Positions 15,900 through 23,928 of a stretch of 64,000 bases of DNA are shown here, piece after piece. The position numbers were made by a program, and so were the translations under genes. Positions within the stretch are counted from its first letter, which is position 1. Every line of letters begins with the position of its first letter. Source of the stretch: Arcticibacterium sp047623945 (GTDB lineage Bacteria; Bacteroidota; Bacteroidia; Cytophagales; Spirosomataceae); the NCBI GenBank assembly GCA_047623945.1, contig JBLHOT010000006.1, positions 20,673 through 84,672 of the forward strand, read 5' to 3'. The notes beneath the pieces are model-generated. The model saw nothing but the letters and a program-made list of their open reading frames with translations. It was not told where the DNA came from and did not search any database.

Positions 15900-15932
15900 A
15901 GATGCACTATATTTTTTTCAGTAGTTTTGCTG
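15900..15932 (+). promoter_or_regulatory. Probable internal promoter for ilvC
   Basis: TAGTTTTG at 15922-15929 is a perfect -7 element, 75 bp before ilvC. The -33 box is weak. It would let ilvC be expressed apart from ilvDBN, with a leader of about 68 nt. Confidence 0.4.
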
Positions 15933-16004
15933 CTTGAAATGTAAAGTGCTGAACGATTAGATATTATCATAACAGTTAAGTATTCATAAATTTTATTTTA
16001 AATA

Positions 16005-17048
16005 ATGGCAAAGTTAAATTTTGGTGGTGTTGAAGAGGAAGTTGTAACAAGAGAAGAATTTCCTTTAGAAAAAGCAAGAGAAGTCCTAAGCGGCGAAACT
16101 ATCGCAGTGATTGGTTACGGCGTTCAAGGTCCTGGACAAGCAATGAACATGAGAGACAATGGTCTTAATGTTATTGTAGGACAGCGTAAGGGTAAAACCT
16201 TTGATAAGGCAATAGCTGATGGATGGGTTCCTGGCGAAACTTTATTCGAAATTGAAGAAGCTCTTCAAAAAGGAACAATCATTTGCTACTTACTTTCAGA
16301 CGCAGCTCAAATTGAGCTTTGGCCTACCGTTAAAAAGCACCTTACACCAGGTAAGTCTCTTTATTTCTCCCATGGCTTCGGTATTACTTATAAGGAGAAA
16401 ACAGGTATTATTCCTCCAGCAGACGTAGATGTATTCTTAACAGCACCTAAAGGTTCTGGTACATCTCTTCGTCGTCTTTTTGTGGCAGGTAAAGGTTTGA
16501 ACTCTTCGTTCGCCATTTATCAAGATGCTACTGGCACTGCTCGTGAGAAATGTATCGCCATGGGAATCGGTGTTGGTTCTGGATATTTATTTGAAACAAA
16601 CTTTTACAACGAAGTAACCTCTGACCTTACAGGTGAGCGTGGAACTTTGATGGGATGTATTCAGGGTATCTTCGCTGCTCAGTATGAAGTTTTGAGATCT
16701 AATGGTCACTCACCTTCTGAAGCTTTTAATGAGACAGTGGAAGAGCTTACGCAATCTTTAATGCCTCTAGTGGCAGAAAACGGAATGGATTGGATGTATG
16801 CCAACTGTTCTACAACGGCTCAGCGTGGTGCATTAGACTGGTGGAAGCCTTTCCGCGATGCGACTAAGCCAGTTTTTGAGAAGCTTTATGAGTCTGTGAA
16901 AAGTCAAAATGAAGCTGAAATTTCTATTACGCGTAACTCTCAGCCAGATTACCGTGAGAAATTAGAAGTTGAACTAGCAGAACTGCGTGATTCTGAAATG
17001 TGGAGAGCCGGTAAGACGGTAAGAAGTCTTCGTCCAGAAAACACTTAA
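16005..17048 (+). CDS. ilvC: Ketol-acid reductoisomerase (NADP+)
   Basis: A 347-residue enzyme that isomerises and reduces acetolactate or acetohydroxybutyrate. The Rossmann motif GYGVQGPG (37-44) is followed by VGQRKGK, where the basic residues indicate NADPH. The magnesium-binding acidic residues lie in SDLTGERGTLMG (about 206-217). The C-terminal knotted domain carries the EL..LM and YANCSTTAQRGALDWW segments. Size fits the short class I form. It is followed by a strong terminator, so ilvC closes this transcript. Confidence 0.95.
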   Translation: MAKLNFGGVEEEVVTREEFPLEKAREVLSGETIAVIGYGVQGPGQAMNMRDNGLNVIVGQRKGKTFDKAIADGWVPGETLFEIEEALQKGTIICYLLSDAAQIELWPTVKKHLTPGKSLYFSHGFGITYKEKTGIIPPADVDVFLTAPKGSGTSLRRLFVAGKGLNSSFAIYQDATGTAREKCIAMGIGVGSGYLFETNFYNEVTSDLTGERGTLMGCIQGIFAAQYEVLRSNGHSPSEAFNETVEELTQSLMPLVAENGMDWMYANCSTTAQRGALDWWKPFRDATKPVFEKLYESVKSQNEAEISITRNSQPDYREKLEVELAELRDSEMWRAGKTVRSLRPENT

Positions 17049-17071
17049 GAATTAGTTTTCAATAGTATTTT

Positions 17072-17104
17072 ACAAAAGCTACCATTTGGTGGCTTTTGTT
17101 GTTT
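17072..17104 (+). terminator. Terminator after ilvC
   Basis: ACAAAAGCTACC pairs with GGTGGCTTTTGT (one G-U, loop ATTT), followed by TGTTT. It is a 12-bp stem 23 bp after the ilvC stop. Confidence 0.8.
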
Positions 17105-17183
17105 AGAAACATTTGATTAGGTCAACTTTCGAGAGCAATTCAGCTTTTGTTTTGATATTTGCCTATCACTTTATTCATCAAAT

Positions 17184-18431
17184 ATGAACTCTCCTAGTAT
17201 TGACGGTATAAAGGCCGCAGAAAAGCTTCTGAAAGGGGTAGTAACCCATACGCCTCTACAGCATAATTTAAACCTGTCTGAAAAGTACGAGGCTAATATT
17301 TATTTAAAAAGGGAGGACCTTCAATTGGTAAGGTCTTATAAACTCAGAGGAGCGTACAACAAAATGGCATCTTTAGATACAGTAACGCTCCAAAAGGGTG
17401 TCATCTGTGCCTCGGCCGGAAATCATGCTCAGGGCGTTGCTTGGGCTTGCCATAAGATGGAAACTAAAGGCAGCATCTTTATGCCTACAACCACCCCTGC
17501 TCAAAAAATTAAACAGGTGACCCTTTTTGGAGGGAATTGGATAGATATAAAATTAGTTGGAGATTCTTTTGATGATGCTTCTCAAGCCGCCCAAGCCTAC
17601 ACCCAGGAAACCGGGGGCACTTTTATACATCCTTTTAATGATAAGTTGGTTATTGAAGGTCAGGGCACCATTGGCCTTGAAGTATTAAAGGATGCATCTT
17701 TTGATATTGACTATTTAATATTTGCCATCGGTGGAGGTGGCCTAGCTTCTGGACTGGCCACAGTGTTTAAACAGTTAAGCCCAGCTACAAAACTGATAGG
17801 CGTAGAACCTGCAGGTGCTGCTTCTATGAAGAAATCTATAGAAGCCAATAAGGTAATAGTGCTACCAGAAATGGACAAGTTCGTAGATGGTGCCGCCGTG
17901 GCCCAAGTAGGAGATATAACCTTTGAGATTTGTAAAAAATACTTGTCGGATATAATTGTTGTGCCTGAGGGCAAAGTGTGCTCGCTTATTTTAGATCTCT
18001 ACAGCGAGGAGGCCATTGTAGCAGAACCTGCTGGTGCTTTGAGTGTGGCCTCACTGCAAGATTTAAGAGATGAAATTAAGGGTAAAAATGTGGTTTGTAT
18101 TCTAGGTGGCGGGAATAATGACATTCTCAGAATGGAAGAAATAAGAGAGCGTTCTTTACTCTATGAAGGTCTCAAGCATTATTTCATCATTCGTTTTGCT
18201 CAAAGAGCAGGAGCAATGAAGGAGTTCTTAAATGAGGTGCTTTCTCCAACAGACGATATCGTATTTTTCGAATATTCTAAGAAGACTGCCAGAGAGCGAG
18301 GGCCGGCCATGGTAGGGATTATTATCAAAAAAAGAGAGGACTTTAAAGGCCTTATCCAAAGGATGGCGGATGGTGGAATAAAATATACCTATATCAATGA
18401 CAAACCAGAACTCTTTGAGTTTTTGGTGTAA
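17184..18431 (+). CDS. ilvA: Threonine ammonia-lyase (biosynthetic)
   Basis: A 415-residue PLP enzyme that deaminates threonine to 2-ketobutyrate, feeding isoleucine synthesis. The Schiff-base lysine is K53 in SYKLRGAYN, AGNHAQGVA binds the phosphate-side substrate, and GGGGLASG holds the PLP phosphate. The C-terminal 90 residues (from about 325) form a single ACT-like regulatory domain (FIIRFAQRAGAMKEFLNEVL), so this is the short, one-domain form. It lies behind the ilvC terminator and so probably has its own promoter in the 135-bp gap. Its 3' side faces the hairpin repeat region. Confidence 0.93.
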   Translation: MNSPSIDGIKAAEKLLKGVVTHTPLQHNLNLSEKYEANIYLKREDLQLVRSYKLRGAYNKMASLDTVTLQKGVICASAGNHAQGVAWACHKMETKGSIFMPTTTPAQKIKQVTLFGGNWIDIKLVGDSFDDASQAAQAYTQETGGTFIHPFNDKLVIEGQGTIGLEVLKDASFDIDYLIFAIGGGGLASGLATVFKQLSPATKLIGVEPAGAASMKKSIEANKVIVLPEMDKFVDGAAVAQVGDITFEICKKYLSDIIVVPEGKVCSLILDLYSEEAIVAEPAGALSVASLQDLRDEIKGKNVVCILGGGNNDILRMEEIRERSLLYEGLKHYFIIRFAQRAGAMKEFLNEVLSPTDDIVFFEYSKKTARERGPAMVGIIIKKREDFKGLIQRMADGGIKYTYINDKPELFEFLV

Positions 18432-18519
18432 GGTCGGTTGGGCCAGCAGCCAGATCAATCAACTAAGAACATTTCAACTACTTTTGGGCTTAACCCACTA
18501 TAAATTCAATTCTTAAGGA

Positions 18520-19004
18520 TTACAGCATAGGCATATTTGGATTTACGAATATATTACTTGAATCCACCTTCCTTTTTCTGTGGGAATCTAGTTTAAGGAG
18601 GAATAAGTCCGAATGACTTTAATATTAATATAAAAGGATCACAAGAATGTTACAAGCCAGAAGGGTTGAACTCTATTCGAACAAATAATTCGATAAACAT
18701 ATTGAAGCCTTTCAGGCTTCCGTCAAACTATGAATCACAAAATCTATTCGTATTAAAGCCCTTCGGGCTTATAGGTAGCAGATTCTTATTTGGATGTATA
18801 TCTTTATGTGTGACTGAATTCATAGTCAGGAATAGGTCTGAAGGACTTGAAGGTGAATAAAAAAGGGTGACAAGGTCGTCGCAACCCTAAAAGGGTTGAA
18901 TTGTATTTGTCTGATAAATGCTTCAAAATAGATATTGAAGGCCTTCAGGCTTCTGCCACTCTGCGAATAACAAAATTTATTTGTATTAAAGCCCCTCGGG
19001 CTTA
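18520..19004. repeat. Two degenerate tandem copies of a ~230-bp hairpin-rich repeat
   Basis: This 570-bp gene-free stretch (18432-19001) holds two imperfect copies offset by 230-233 bp. Matching landmarks are AGGGTTGAA at 18662 and 18892, the ATTGAAG...CAGGCTTC block at 18701 and 18934, and TATTAAAGCCC...GGGCTTATA at 18751 and 18984. Each copy carries short hairpins: GAAGCCT-TTC-AGGCTTC (18704-18720), AAGCCC-TTC-GGGCTT (18756-18770), AACCC-TAAAA-GGGTT (18883-18897) and AAGCCC-CTC-GGGCTT (18989-19003). The last one contains the stop codon of the minus-strand exonuclease. No coding sequence is visible. It lies between convergent genes, so transcript ending is a possible role. Confidence 0.7.
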
Positions 19005-19700
19005 TAGTTTGTAGCTTAAACCTTTCATTCTCAGATAAAGCTGGGCCAAAACAGAAACATCTCTACCGCAGTATTCCTTAATCTTTTCTAAATCATTTTC
19101 TTCATGGTAAACCCGATTTACATCGGCACCAGAAATGTCTGATTTGCTGCTTGGGATATCAAAAACGGCGGCCAAAAGGTCAAGTGAAGTGAACTTCTTA
19201 TAGTCGCCAAACTTCCATAATTCCATGGTGTCGATATGATTAATTTCCCAAGGTTTTTTGCCTCCCAAATCTAAGGCTTGAGGAAGCTGTAGCCCATTAA
19301 TAAGCATTCTACGTGATAAATATGGGAAATCGAACTCCTTTCCATTATGGGCACAAAGCAATAAAGAGTTTTTGGCTCTGTGCTTATCCAGAATGAGAGA
19401 GAAGTTCTTTAAGAGTTCTTTTTCAGAGTCGGCAGAAAGTGTTTTGACCTTTAGGTTTAATGCTTTCTTTTCATCTAAGTAGAGTCCACCTACGCCAATG
19501 CAAATAACTTGTCCGAATTCAGAATAAATGGCGGCCCTATCCTGATACATTTCCGAGACAGACATTTCCAAGTCATTTCGTAAATAGGAAGCTTTTCTTT
19601 CCCAAAGAGGTTTCAGCCTTTCAGGTAATTCCTCGAACGTTTTATAGTTTGCGGCGGTTTCTATATCCAGGAAAAGAATATTGAAAAGTAGTGGATCCAT
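19002..19700 (-). CDS. Predicted 3'-5' exonuclease related to the PolB exonuclease domain
   Basis: A 232-residue DnaQ-fold nuclease. Exo I is FLDIETA (D12, E14), Exo II is LCAHNGKEFDFPYL with N and D about 118-123, and Exo III is EYCGRDVSVLAQLY with Y/D near 212-216. All catalytic acids are present. WERKASYLRNDL near 33-44 is typical of the stand-alone PolB-like exonuclease family. It acts on DNA or RNA 3' ends, but the physiological role is not defined. Its stop codon lies inside the last hairpin of the repeat array, and a 16-bp palindrome lies 11 bp upstream of its start. Confidence 0.85.
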   Translation of the reverse strand: MDPLLFNILFLDIETAANYKTFEELPERLKPLWERKASYLRNDLEMSVSEMYQDRAAIYSEFGQVICIGVGGLYLDEKKALNLKVKTLSADSEKELLKNFSLILDKHRAKNSLLLCAHNGKEFDFPYLSRRMLINGLQLPQALDLGGKKPWEINHIDTMELWKFGDYKKFTSLDLLAAVFDIPSSKSDISGADVNRVYHEENDLEKIKEYCGRDVSVLAQLYLRMKGLSYKL

Positions 19701-19710
19701 GGTTTAGTAG

Positions 19711-19726
19711 TTTTGGTATACCAAAA
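19711..19726. promoter_or_regulatory. 16-bp perfect palindrome upstream of the exonuclease gene
   Basis: TTTTGGTATACCAAAA is perfectly self-complementary and lies 11 bp before the exonuclease ATG on the minus strand. It has the size and symmetry of a dimeric repressor site. No regulator is identifiable. Confidence 0.35.
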
Positions 19727-19799
19727 TAGGCATTTTCCTGAACTAAACAGGGTTTGAAGAGGAGGTCCTGAGTTTAGTTTTCTCTTAAACTTTTTAATA

Positions 19800-20226
19800 T
19801 CATTTAGATCTTGTGGTCTTCGTGCCGCTTCTTTTGCTGATAATAAGATGATTGAAGTGAACTACTCGGACTTTAAGTTCTTCATTCTCGTAATCTAAAG
19901 AGGCATTATATGTGTCGTCAAATTTTAACCCTTTTACTTTAATAAGAATTTCAATGCAGACGGGTGGTCTTCCAAACGTAAAAACGTCGTATTCTTCTGT
20001 ATCAAGTAACCGTGACTCTTCAATGGCATTTTGTGATAATCTGAATATACCCAAGGCAATTTTAGGTATTTAAAGTTGCAAGAACTTGGGCTATTCCCAA
20101 ATATCAAAATCGCCCGTAGTTCTGTTTTAGCCATGAGCCACTGAATAGCCACCTACTAAAACATATTTTATCTACATTTAAAGTTGAAATAAAATCTCTG
20201 AAATCAGGATTGAAGATGTTTCCCAT
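19800..20226 (-). pseudogene. Broken nucleotidyltransferase gene (MNT/DUF6036-like)
   Basis: From ATG 20226 the reading frame gives MGNIFNPDFRDFISTLNVDK. An extra A in an A-run then shifts the frame. In the next frame YVLVGGYSVAHG appears, then a TAA where Tyr is expected, then NRTTGDFDIW. Two further in-frame stops follow before a long intact stretch ending FGRPPVCIEILIKVKG..VVHFNHLIISK. The GGYS and GDFDIW segments are the nucleotide-binding and metal-binding motifs of minimal nucleotidyltransferases, and the C-terminal part is the conserved tail of the same family. Inactivation by one frameshift and at least three stops is seen directly. It may once have been part of a toxin-antitoxin pair. 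Confidence 0.75.
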
Positions 20227-20269
20227 TAATCAGGCAATATGCAATGAGAAAAATAGGGCTTGTTCATTT

Positions 20270-20434
20270 TTAATAGAATTTCGAGGTCAAATTCTAAGCA
20301 TTTAAATATGCTGCGGCCTCTAGTCTTTTTCGGATGGTTTTATTTCGCTAATACTCACGGGTTCGCAGTTCATTCTCTTCATGTTTGCCTGCCCAAATCG
20401 CAGTTTTTTCTAGCCGAAATTGACTTGTTTTCAT
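20270..20434 (-). pseudogene. Broken small gene upstream of the nucleotidyltransferase remnant
   Basis: From ATG 20434 a frame reads MKTSQFRLEKTAIWAGKHEE, NELRTREY, a TAG stop, RNKTIRKRLEAAAYLNA, a second TAG and NLTSKFY before TAA. Both stops could be CAG-to-TAG changes, and the frame stays coherent across them, so this looks like a recently killed gene of about 54 residues. It starts 10 bp after the ypdA stop and precedes the nucleotidyltransferase remnant, so all three were probably one transcript. I do not recognise the family; a small partner of the nucleotidyltransferase is plausible. Confidence 0.5.
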
Positions 20435-20443
20435 AAATAGGGA

Positions 20444-21418
20444 CTAAGGTTTACTTCCCTTGTCAATTATCGCATTCACAATCCTCTCAGCATGGACCCT
20501 GGAATTTTCTATGAACAAACTATGCGTATTCATGCCACCACAGATTACTCCTGCTAGATAAACATTTGGCAAGTTGGTTTCCATGGTCTCCTCATTATAA
20601 ACGGGCTTTTTTATTTTGTCTTCACTCAGTTTAATCCCAATCTTTTCTAGAAAGGCAAGATTTGGCTGGTAGCCTGTTAAGGCAATGACCCAGTCATTTT
20701 CAATGATCTGTTCTCCCTCAGGAGTATCTATAATCACCTCGCCCTCTTTAATTTCTTTAATGTTGGAGTTGAAAATAGCTTTTATAGAGCCTTCTTTTAT
20801 TCTGTTTTCTACATCGGGTTTTACCCAATACTTTACTCGCTCACCTATGCCAGCATCTCTAATAACCATGGTTACTTCGGCACCTTTTCGCCAAGTTTCC
20901 ATGGCGGCATCTACGCTAGAATTACTAGAACCTACCACCATCACCTTTTGGAAAGCATAAAAATTAGGGTCTTTATAGTAATGCGTTACTTTAGGTAGAC
21001 TTTCTCCTGGAACCCCAATGAGGTTTGGGATGTCATAAAAGCCTGTTGAAACGACCATACTTTTAACTTTATAATGACTTTTAGAGGTTTTGACTACGTA
21101 TGTATCCGCTTCTACAATTACGCTTTCTACACCTTCAAAAAGACGAACGTTTAGATTCCACTGGCTAGTTACTCTTCTGTAATACTCTAGAGCCTCAGTT
21201 CTGGTGGGCTTTGAGTTAACAGACATAAAAGGTACGTTGCCTATTTCCAGTCTTTCTGAAGTACTGAAAAAAGTCATGTTTATGGGATAGTTATAGAGGG
21301 AATTTACTAAGGCTCCTTTTTCTAAAATCACATAACTTAAGCCAGCTTTAGTAGCCTCAATGCCACATGCTAAGCCAATTGGTCCTCCTCCTACTATCGC
21401 TATATCAAATTCTTTCAT
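20444..21418 (-). CDS. ypdA: YpdA family putative bacillithiol disulfide reductase
   Basis: A 324-residue flavoprotein of the thioredoxin-reductase type. FAD-binding GGGPIG (10-15), the YpdA-specific NMTFFSTSERLEIG segment (48-61), and a second nucleotide-binding GSSNSS around 163 that should take NADPH. There is no CxxC redox pair, as expected for YpdA, which reduces bacillithiol disulfide in Firmicutes. Bacillithiol is also made by many Bacteroidota, but no bsh genes are in this window. Downstream genes in the same direction are dead. A 22-bp palindrome lies 121 bp upstream of its start. Confidence 0.85.
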   Translation of the reverse strand: MKEFDIAIVGGGPIGLACGIEATKAGLSYVILEKGALVNSLYNYPINMTFFSTSERLEIGNVPFMSVNSKPTRTEALEYYRRVTSQWNLNVRLFEGVESVIVEADTYVVKTSKSHYKVKSMVVSTGFYDIPNLIGVPGESLPKVTHYYKDPNFYAFQKVMVVGSSNSSVDAAMETWRKGAEVTMVIRDAGIGERVKYWVKPDVENRIKEGSIKAIFNSNIKEIKEGEVIIDTPEGEQIIENDWVIALTGYQPNLAFLEKIGIKLSEDKIKKPVYNEETMETNLPNVYLAGVICGGMNTHSLFIENSRVHAERIVNAIIDKGSKP

Positions 21419-21538
21419 TCCTTTATCATTTACTTGCTAGCCTAAAATTAACGTTCTTTTCGGCTTATGAAGGGTTAACAAAGGGTGGCCCTAAAGAAAT
21501 CCCTAGCGAGTCCAATCTGTCATATTTCTGAAAAAATA

Positions 21539-21560
21539 ATTTAATGCCTAGGCATTAAAT
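21539..21560. promoter_or_regulatory. 22-bp perfect palindrome upstream of ypdA
   Basis: ATTTAATGCCT followed directly by AGGCATTAAAT, a perfect inverted repeat without spacer, located between divergent ypdA and the decayed ORF. It is a candidate operator. Confidence 0.4.
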
Positions 21561-21587
21561 ATCAATGAAATCACATTCATAAAATGA

Positions 21588-21983
21588 GTCGGCCTTTATG
21601 AAATTATTAGAAGGTGGAATAATGAAAGTCAAACGGCAAATTTTACTAATGTACTCTTAGAAGCATTACCAAAGAAACATTGTCGCATTCTGCGGCTAGG
21701 CTCATTGATGCCAATGAGGTTTATTTCTCTCAGTAGGTTTATAAAATTCCTGGGAATAGACTTTTGGTGTATTCCAAATTTTGCCAAATTAAACGAGTGG
21801 GTTTATCTTAAGATTCCTGAGGTCGATGAACGACAGATAAATGAATTACGTTTAATCAGCGGCATGAAGCACTTGGAGGAATATCGTGAAAAAGTATTGT
21901 TTTCTCTCCAAGAAAACCGATTTTTGCTGCCTTGTAAGCTTTTCAGGTATATGGTGCGTTATAGACGTAAAGTTTGCAAATAA
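21588..21983 (+). pseudogene. Decayed or unrecognised ORF (possible methyltransferase remnant)
   Basis: An open frame without a convincing start. It is open from 21588, the first ATG is at 21708, and a TTG is at 21705. The translated segment NVLLEALPKKHCRILRLG, then FLGIDFW, and a C-terminus rich in Arg/Tyr/Arg (FRYMVRYRRK) loosely recall class I methyltransferases with internal losses (the GCGxG loop is missing). A strong terminator follows 28 bp after the stop, which supports a former gene on this strand. I cannot assign it with confidence. A small intact protein of 91-92 residues is the alternative. Confidence 0.35.
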
Positions 21984-22010
21984 TTATTTAGAAGGTGCAG
22001 AATTAGCACA

Positions 22011-22039
22011 CGCTGCTCTAAAAGAGTAGCGATTTTTTT
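22011..22039 (+). terminator. Terminator upstream of rseP
   Basis: The hairpin CGCTGCTCT-AAA-AGAGTAGCG (one G-U) is followed by ATTTTTTT. It separates the decayed ORF from rseP. Confidence 0.75.
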
Positions 22040-22066
22040 AATAACCCGAGAGGGATAAATACGAGT

Positions 22067-23413
22067 ATGGAAGGATTAATTATGGCGGGTCAGCTCCTTT
22101 TGGGTTTGACCATCTTAGTGGGTTTGCATGAGTGGGGACATTATATAGCAGCCCGCATTTTTGGAATAAGAGTTAATAAGTTTTATATATTTTTTGATTT
22201 CCTTTTTCCATTGCCGAATGTGTTGAATTTTGCACTTTGGAAAAAGAAAAAAGGAGATACAGAGTTTGGTATTGGATGGTTTCCAATGGGTGGTTACGTG
22301 GACATAGAAGGTATGATAGATGAAACTAAAGATGCATCTAAAATGTCTGAAGAGCCAAAACCTTATGAGTTTAGAGCCAAGCCCGCCTGGCAAAGACTAA
22401 TAGTCATGTTAGGTGGTATTATTGTTAATGTGGTATTAGGTGTACTCATATTCTGGATAATGACTTATCGTGCGGGAGATAACTTCCTGACCATGGAGGA
22501 GGTTAATAAGTTGGGCATTGTGGCTCATCCTGTAGCAGAAGAGATTGGTCTAAAGACAGGAGATAGAATATTAGCTGTTTCTGGTAATAAAGTAGAGAAG
22601 CTTTCAGACGTAATGGGCTCTAACGTCATCTTAGGAGAGAATGTTTTCTTTTCTGTTGCAAGAGATAGCAGCACTTTAGAAATTCCAATCCCTAATGATC
22701 TTTACGAGAAAATATCTGATGAAGATAGCAAAGGCTTTATAGATCCCTTGCAGACTTTCAAAGTAGGCTCTGTAAGTCCAGATACACCCGCAGAGGAGGT
22801 AGGCCTTCAGGCAGACGATAGAATTATTGGAGTAAACGATAAGCCAGTTAATTTTTATCACGAATTCACTGCAATAGCTGCAGAGAATAGTGGCAAAAAA
22901 GTAGCATTGAGTATTAATAGAGGATCAGATACATTAACCTTAAACCCTACACTCACAGAAGACGGCAAATTAGGCTTTATGATGGCCTCTGATTTAGCGT
23001 TCACTCATCAGGATGTAACTTTGGGGACAGCATTTGCAATGGGCTCTCAAAGAGCCTTCTCGGTAGTTACGGATAACATTAAAGGGTTTAAAAAGATATT
23101 TACTGGTCAGGTTTCTCCTGGTAAGGCATTGGCGGGACCGGTAGGAATAGCAAGAAGGTTTTATGGTGGTACTTGGGATTGGACTAGGTTTTTCATGATA
23201 ACAGGTATGCTTTCTATGGCACTGGCTTTCATGAATTTATTGCCTATCCCAGCTCTTGACGGAGGTCATGCGATATTGCTTATTTATGAAATGGTTTCTG
23301 GCCGTCAGCCTTCAGTTAAATTTATGGAGCGTACCCAACAAGTCGGTATGGTTATATTACTTGGCTTACTGGCTTGGATTATGTTTAATGATACTATGCA
23401 GGCCATTTTCTAG
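22067..23413 (+). CDS. rseP: Site-2 intramembrane metalloprotease RseP (M50)
   Basis: A 448-residue inner-membrane protease that cuts membrane-embedded anti-sigma factors and signal peptides. The zinc site is HEWGH at 21-25 in the first helix, with the third ligand in the late LPIPALDGGH (about 394-403). Two PDZ-like domains occupy the periplasmic loop between about 150 and 305 (NKLGIVAHPVAEEIGLKTGDRIL; SVSPDTPAEEVGLQADDRI). Length is standard for RseP. It is followed after 2 bp by a DUF6702 gene, so the two are co-transcribed. Confidence 0.93.
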   Translation: MEGLIMAGQLLLGLTILVGLHEWGHYIAARIFGIRVNKFYIFFDFLFPLPNVLNFALWKKKKGDTEFGIGWFPMGGYVDIEGMIDETKDASKMSEEPKPYEFRAKPAWQRLIVMLGGIIVNVVLGVLIFWIMTYRAGDNFLTMEEVNKLGIVAHPVAEEIGLKTGDRILAVSGNKVEKLSDVMGSNVILGENVFFSVARDSSTLEIPIPNDLYEKISDEDSKGFIDPLQTFKVGSVSPDTPAEEVGLQADDRIIGVNDKPVNFYHEFTAIAAENSGKKVALSINRGSDTLTLNPTLTEDGKLGFMMASDLAFTHQDVTLGTAFAMGSQRAFSVVTDNIKGFKKIFTGQVSPGKALAGPVGIARRFYGGTWDWTRFFMITGMLSMALAFMNLLPIPALDGGHAILLIYEMVSGRQPSVKFMERTQQVGMVILLGLLAWIMFNDTMQAIF

Positions 23414-23415
23414 CC

Positions 23416-23910
23416 ATGTCATTGATTAGGGTAGCCTGTTTGTTTCTTTTTTTATTCTCTGCCTTTAAAGGGAGTGATGTGAAGCACGACTTTCATACTT
23501 GTCTAACCGAAATGCGGTACAATGAAGGCTCCAAAGCTTTCGAGGTTACTATTCGGGTATTTACAGATGATCTTGAAGCCATGATTAAGGCCCACGATAA
23601 GGGTATGTCACTTTTGGATGCGAACGCTGATAAAATCATAGAGGCTTACATTAAAAGGAACTTCGCTTTGGTAAAAGATAAAGAGGTTCTTTTTGGAAGT
23701 TTCTTAGGTAAAGAATCAGAAGATGATATCACTTGGCTGTATTTGGAGGTAAATAATGGTGAAGTATTGTTTCATGGATTTAAGATTCTGAACAGTATTT
23801 TCTTTGATTATTTTGACGATCAGAAGAATCTTGTCAATGTATTGTACAAGAAGGAAAGAACCACGCTCCTATTTTCAGACCATAATAAGCTTCAGGCCTT
23901 CCCTTTTTAG
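23416..23910 (+). CDS. DUF6702 family exported protein
   Basis: A 164-residue protein with a signal peptide (VACLFLFLFSAFKG). It shows the family pattern HDFHTCLTEMRYNEGSKAFEVTIRVFTDDLEAMI and, later, WLYLEVNNGEVLFHGFKILNSIFFDYFDDQKN. The family is common in Bacteroidota, often next to rseP or M1 peptidases, and has no known function. It starts 2 bp after the rseP stop. There is no lipobox cysteine, so it is probably free in the periplasm. Confidence 0.75.
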   Translation: MSLIRVACLFLFLFSAFKGSDVKHDFHTCLTEMRYNEGSKAFEVTIRVFTDDLEAMIKAHDKGMSLLDANADKIIEAYIKRNFALVKDKEVLFGSFLGKESEDDITWLYLEVNNGEVLFHGFKILNSIFFDYFDDQKNLVNVLYKKERTTLLFSDHNKLQAFPF

Positions 23911-23928
23911 TACATGAAATTCTTAGAA

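Noticed and set aside
18666..18860. 64-codon plus-strand ORF inside the hairpin repeat
   Set aside because: It crosses repeat units and hairpins, and the second copy does not keep the frame open.
18520..19004. CRISPR array
   Set aside because: Only two long diverged copies at about 230 bp offset; no short repeats with spacers and no cas genes.
19934..20152. 72-codon minus-strand ORF in the dead nucleotidyltransferase
   Set aside because: Its sequence is out of frame with the conserved GGYS and GDFDIW motifs; it is a by-product of the frameshift.
20270..20434. TAG recoding (stop readthrough) in the small broken gene
   Set aside because: Normal genes in the window end with TAG, no tRNA or element for recoding is seen, and the neighbouring gene is clearly dead.
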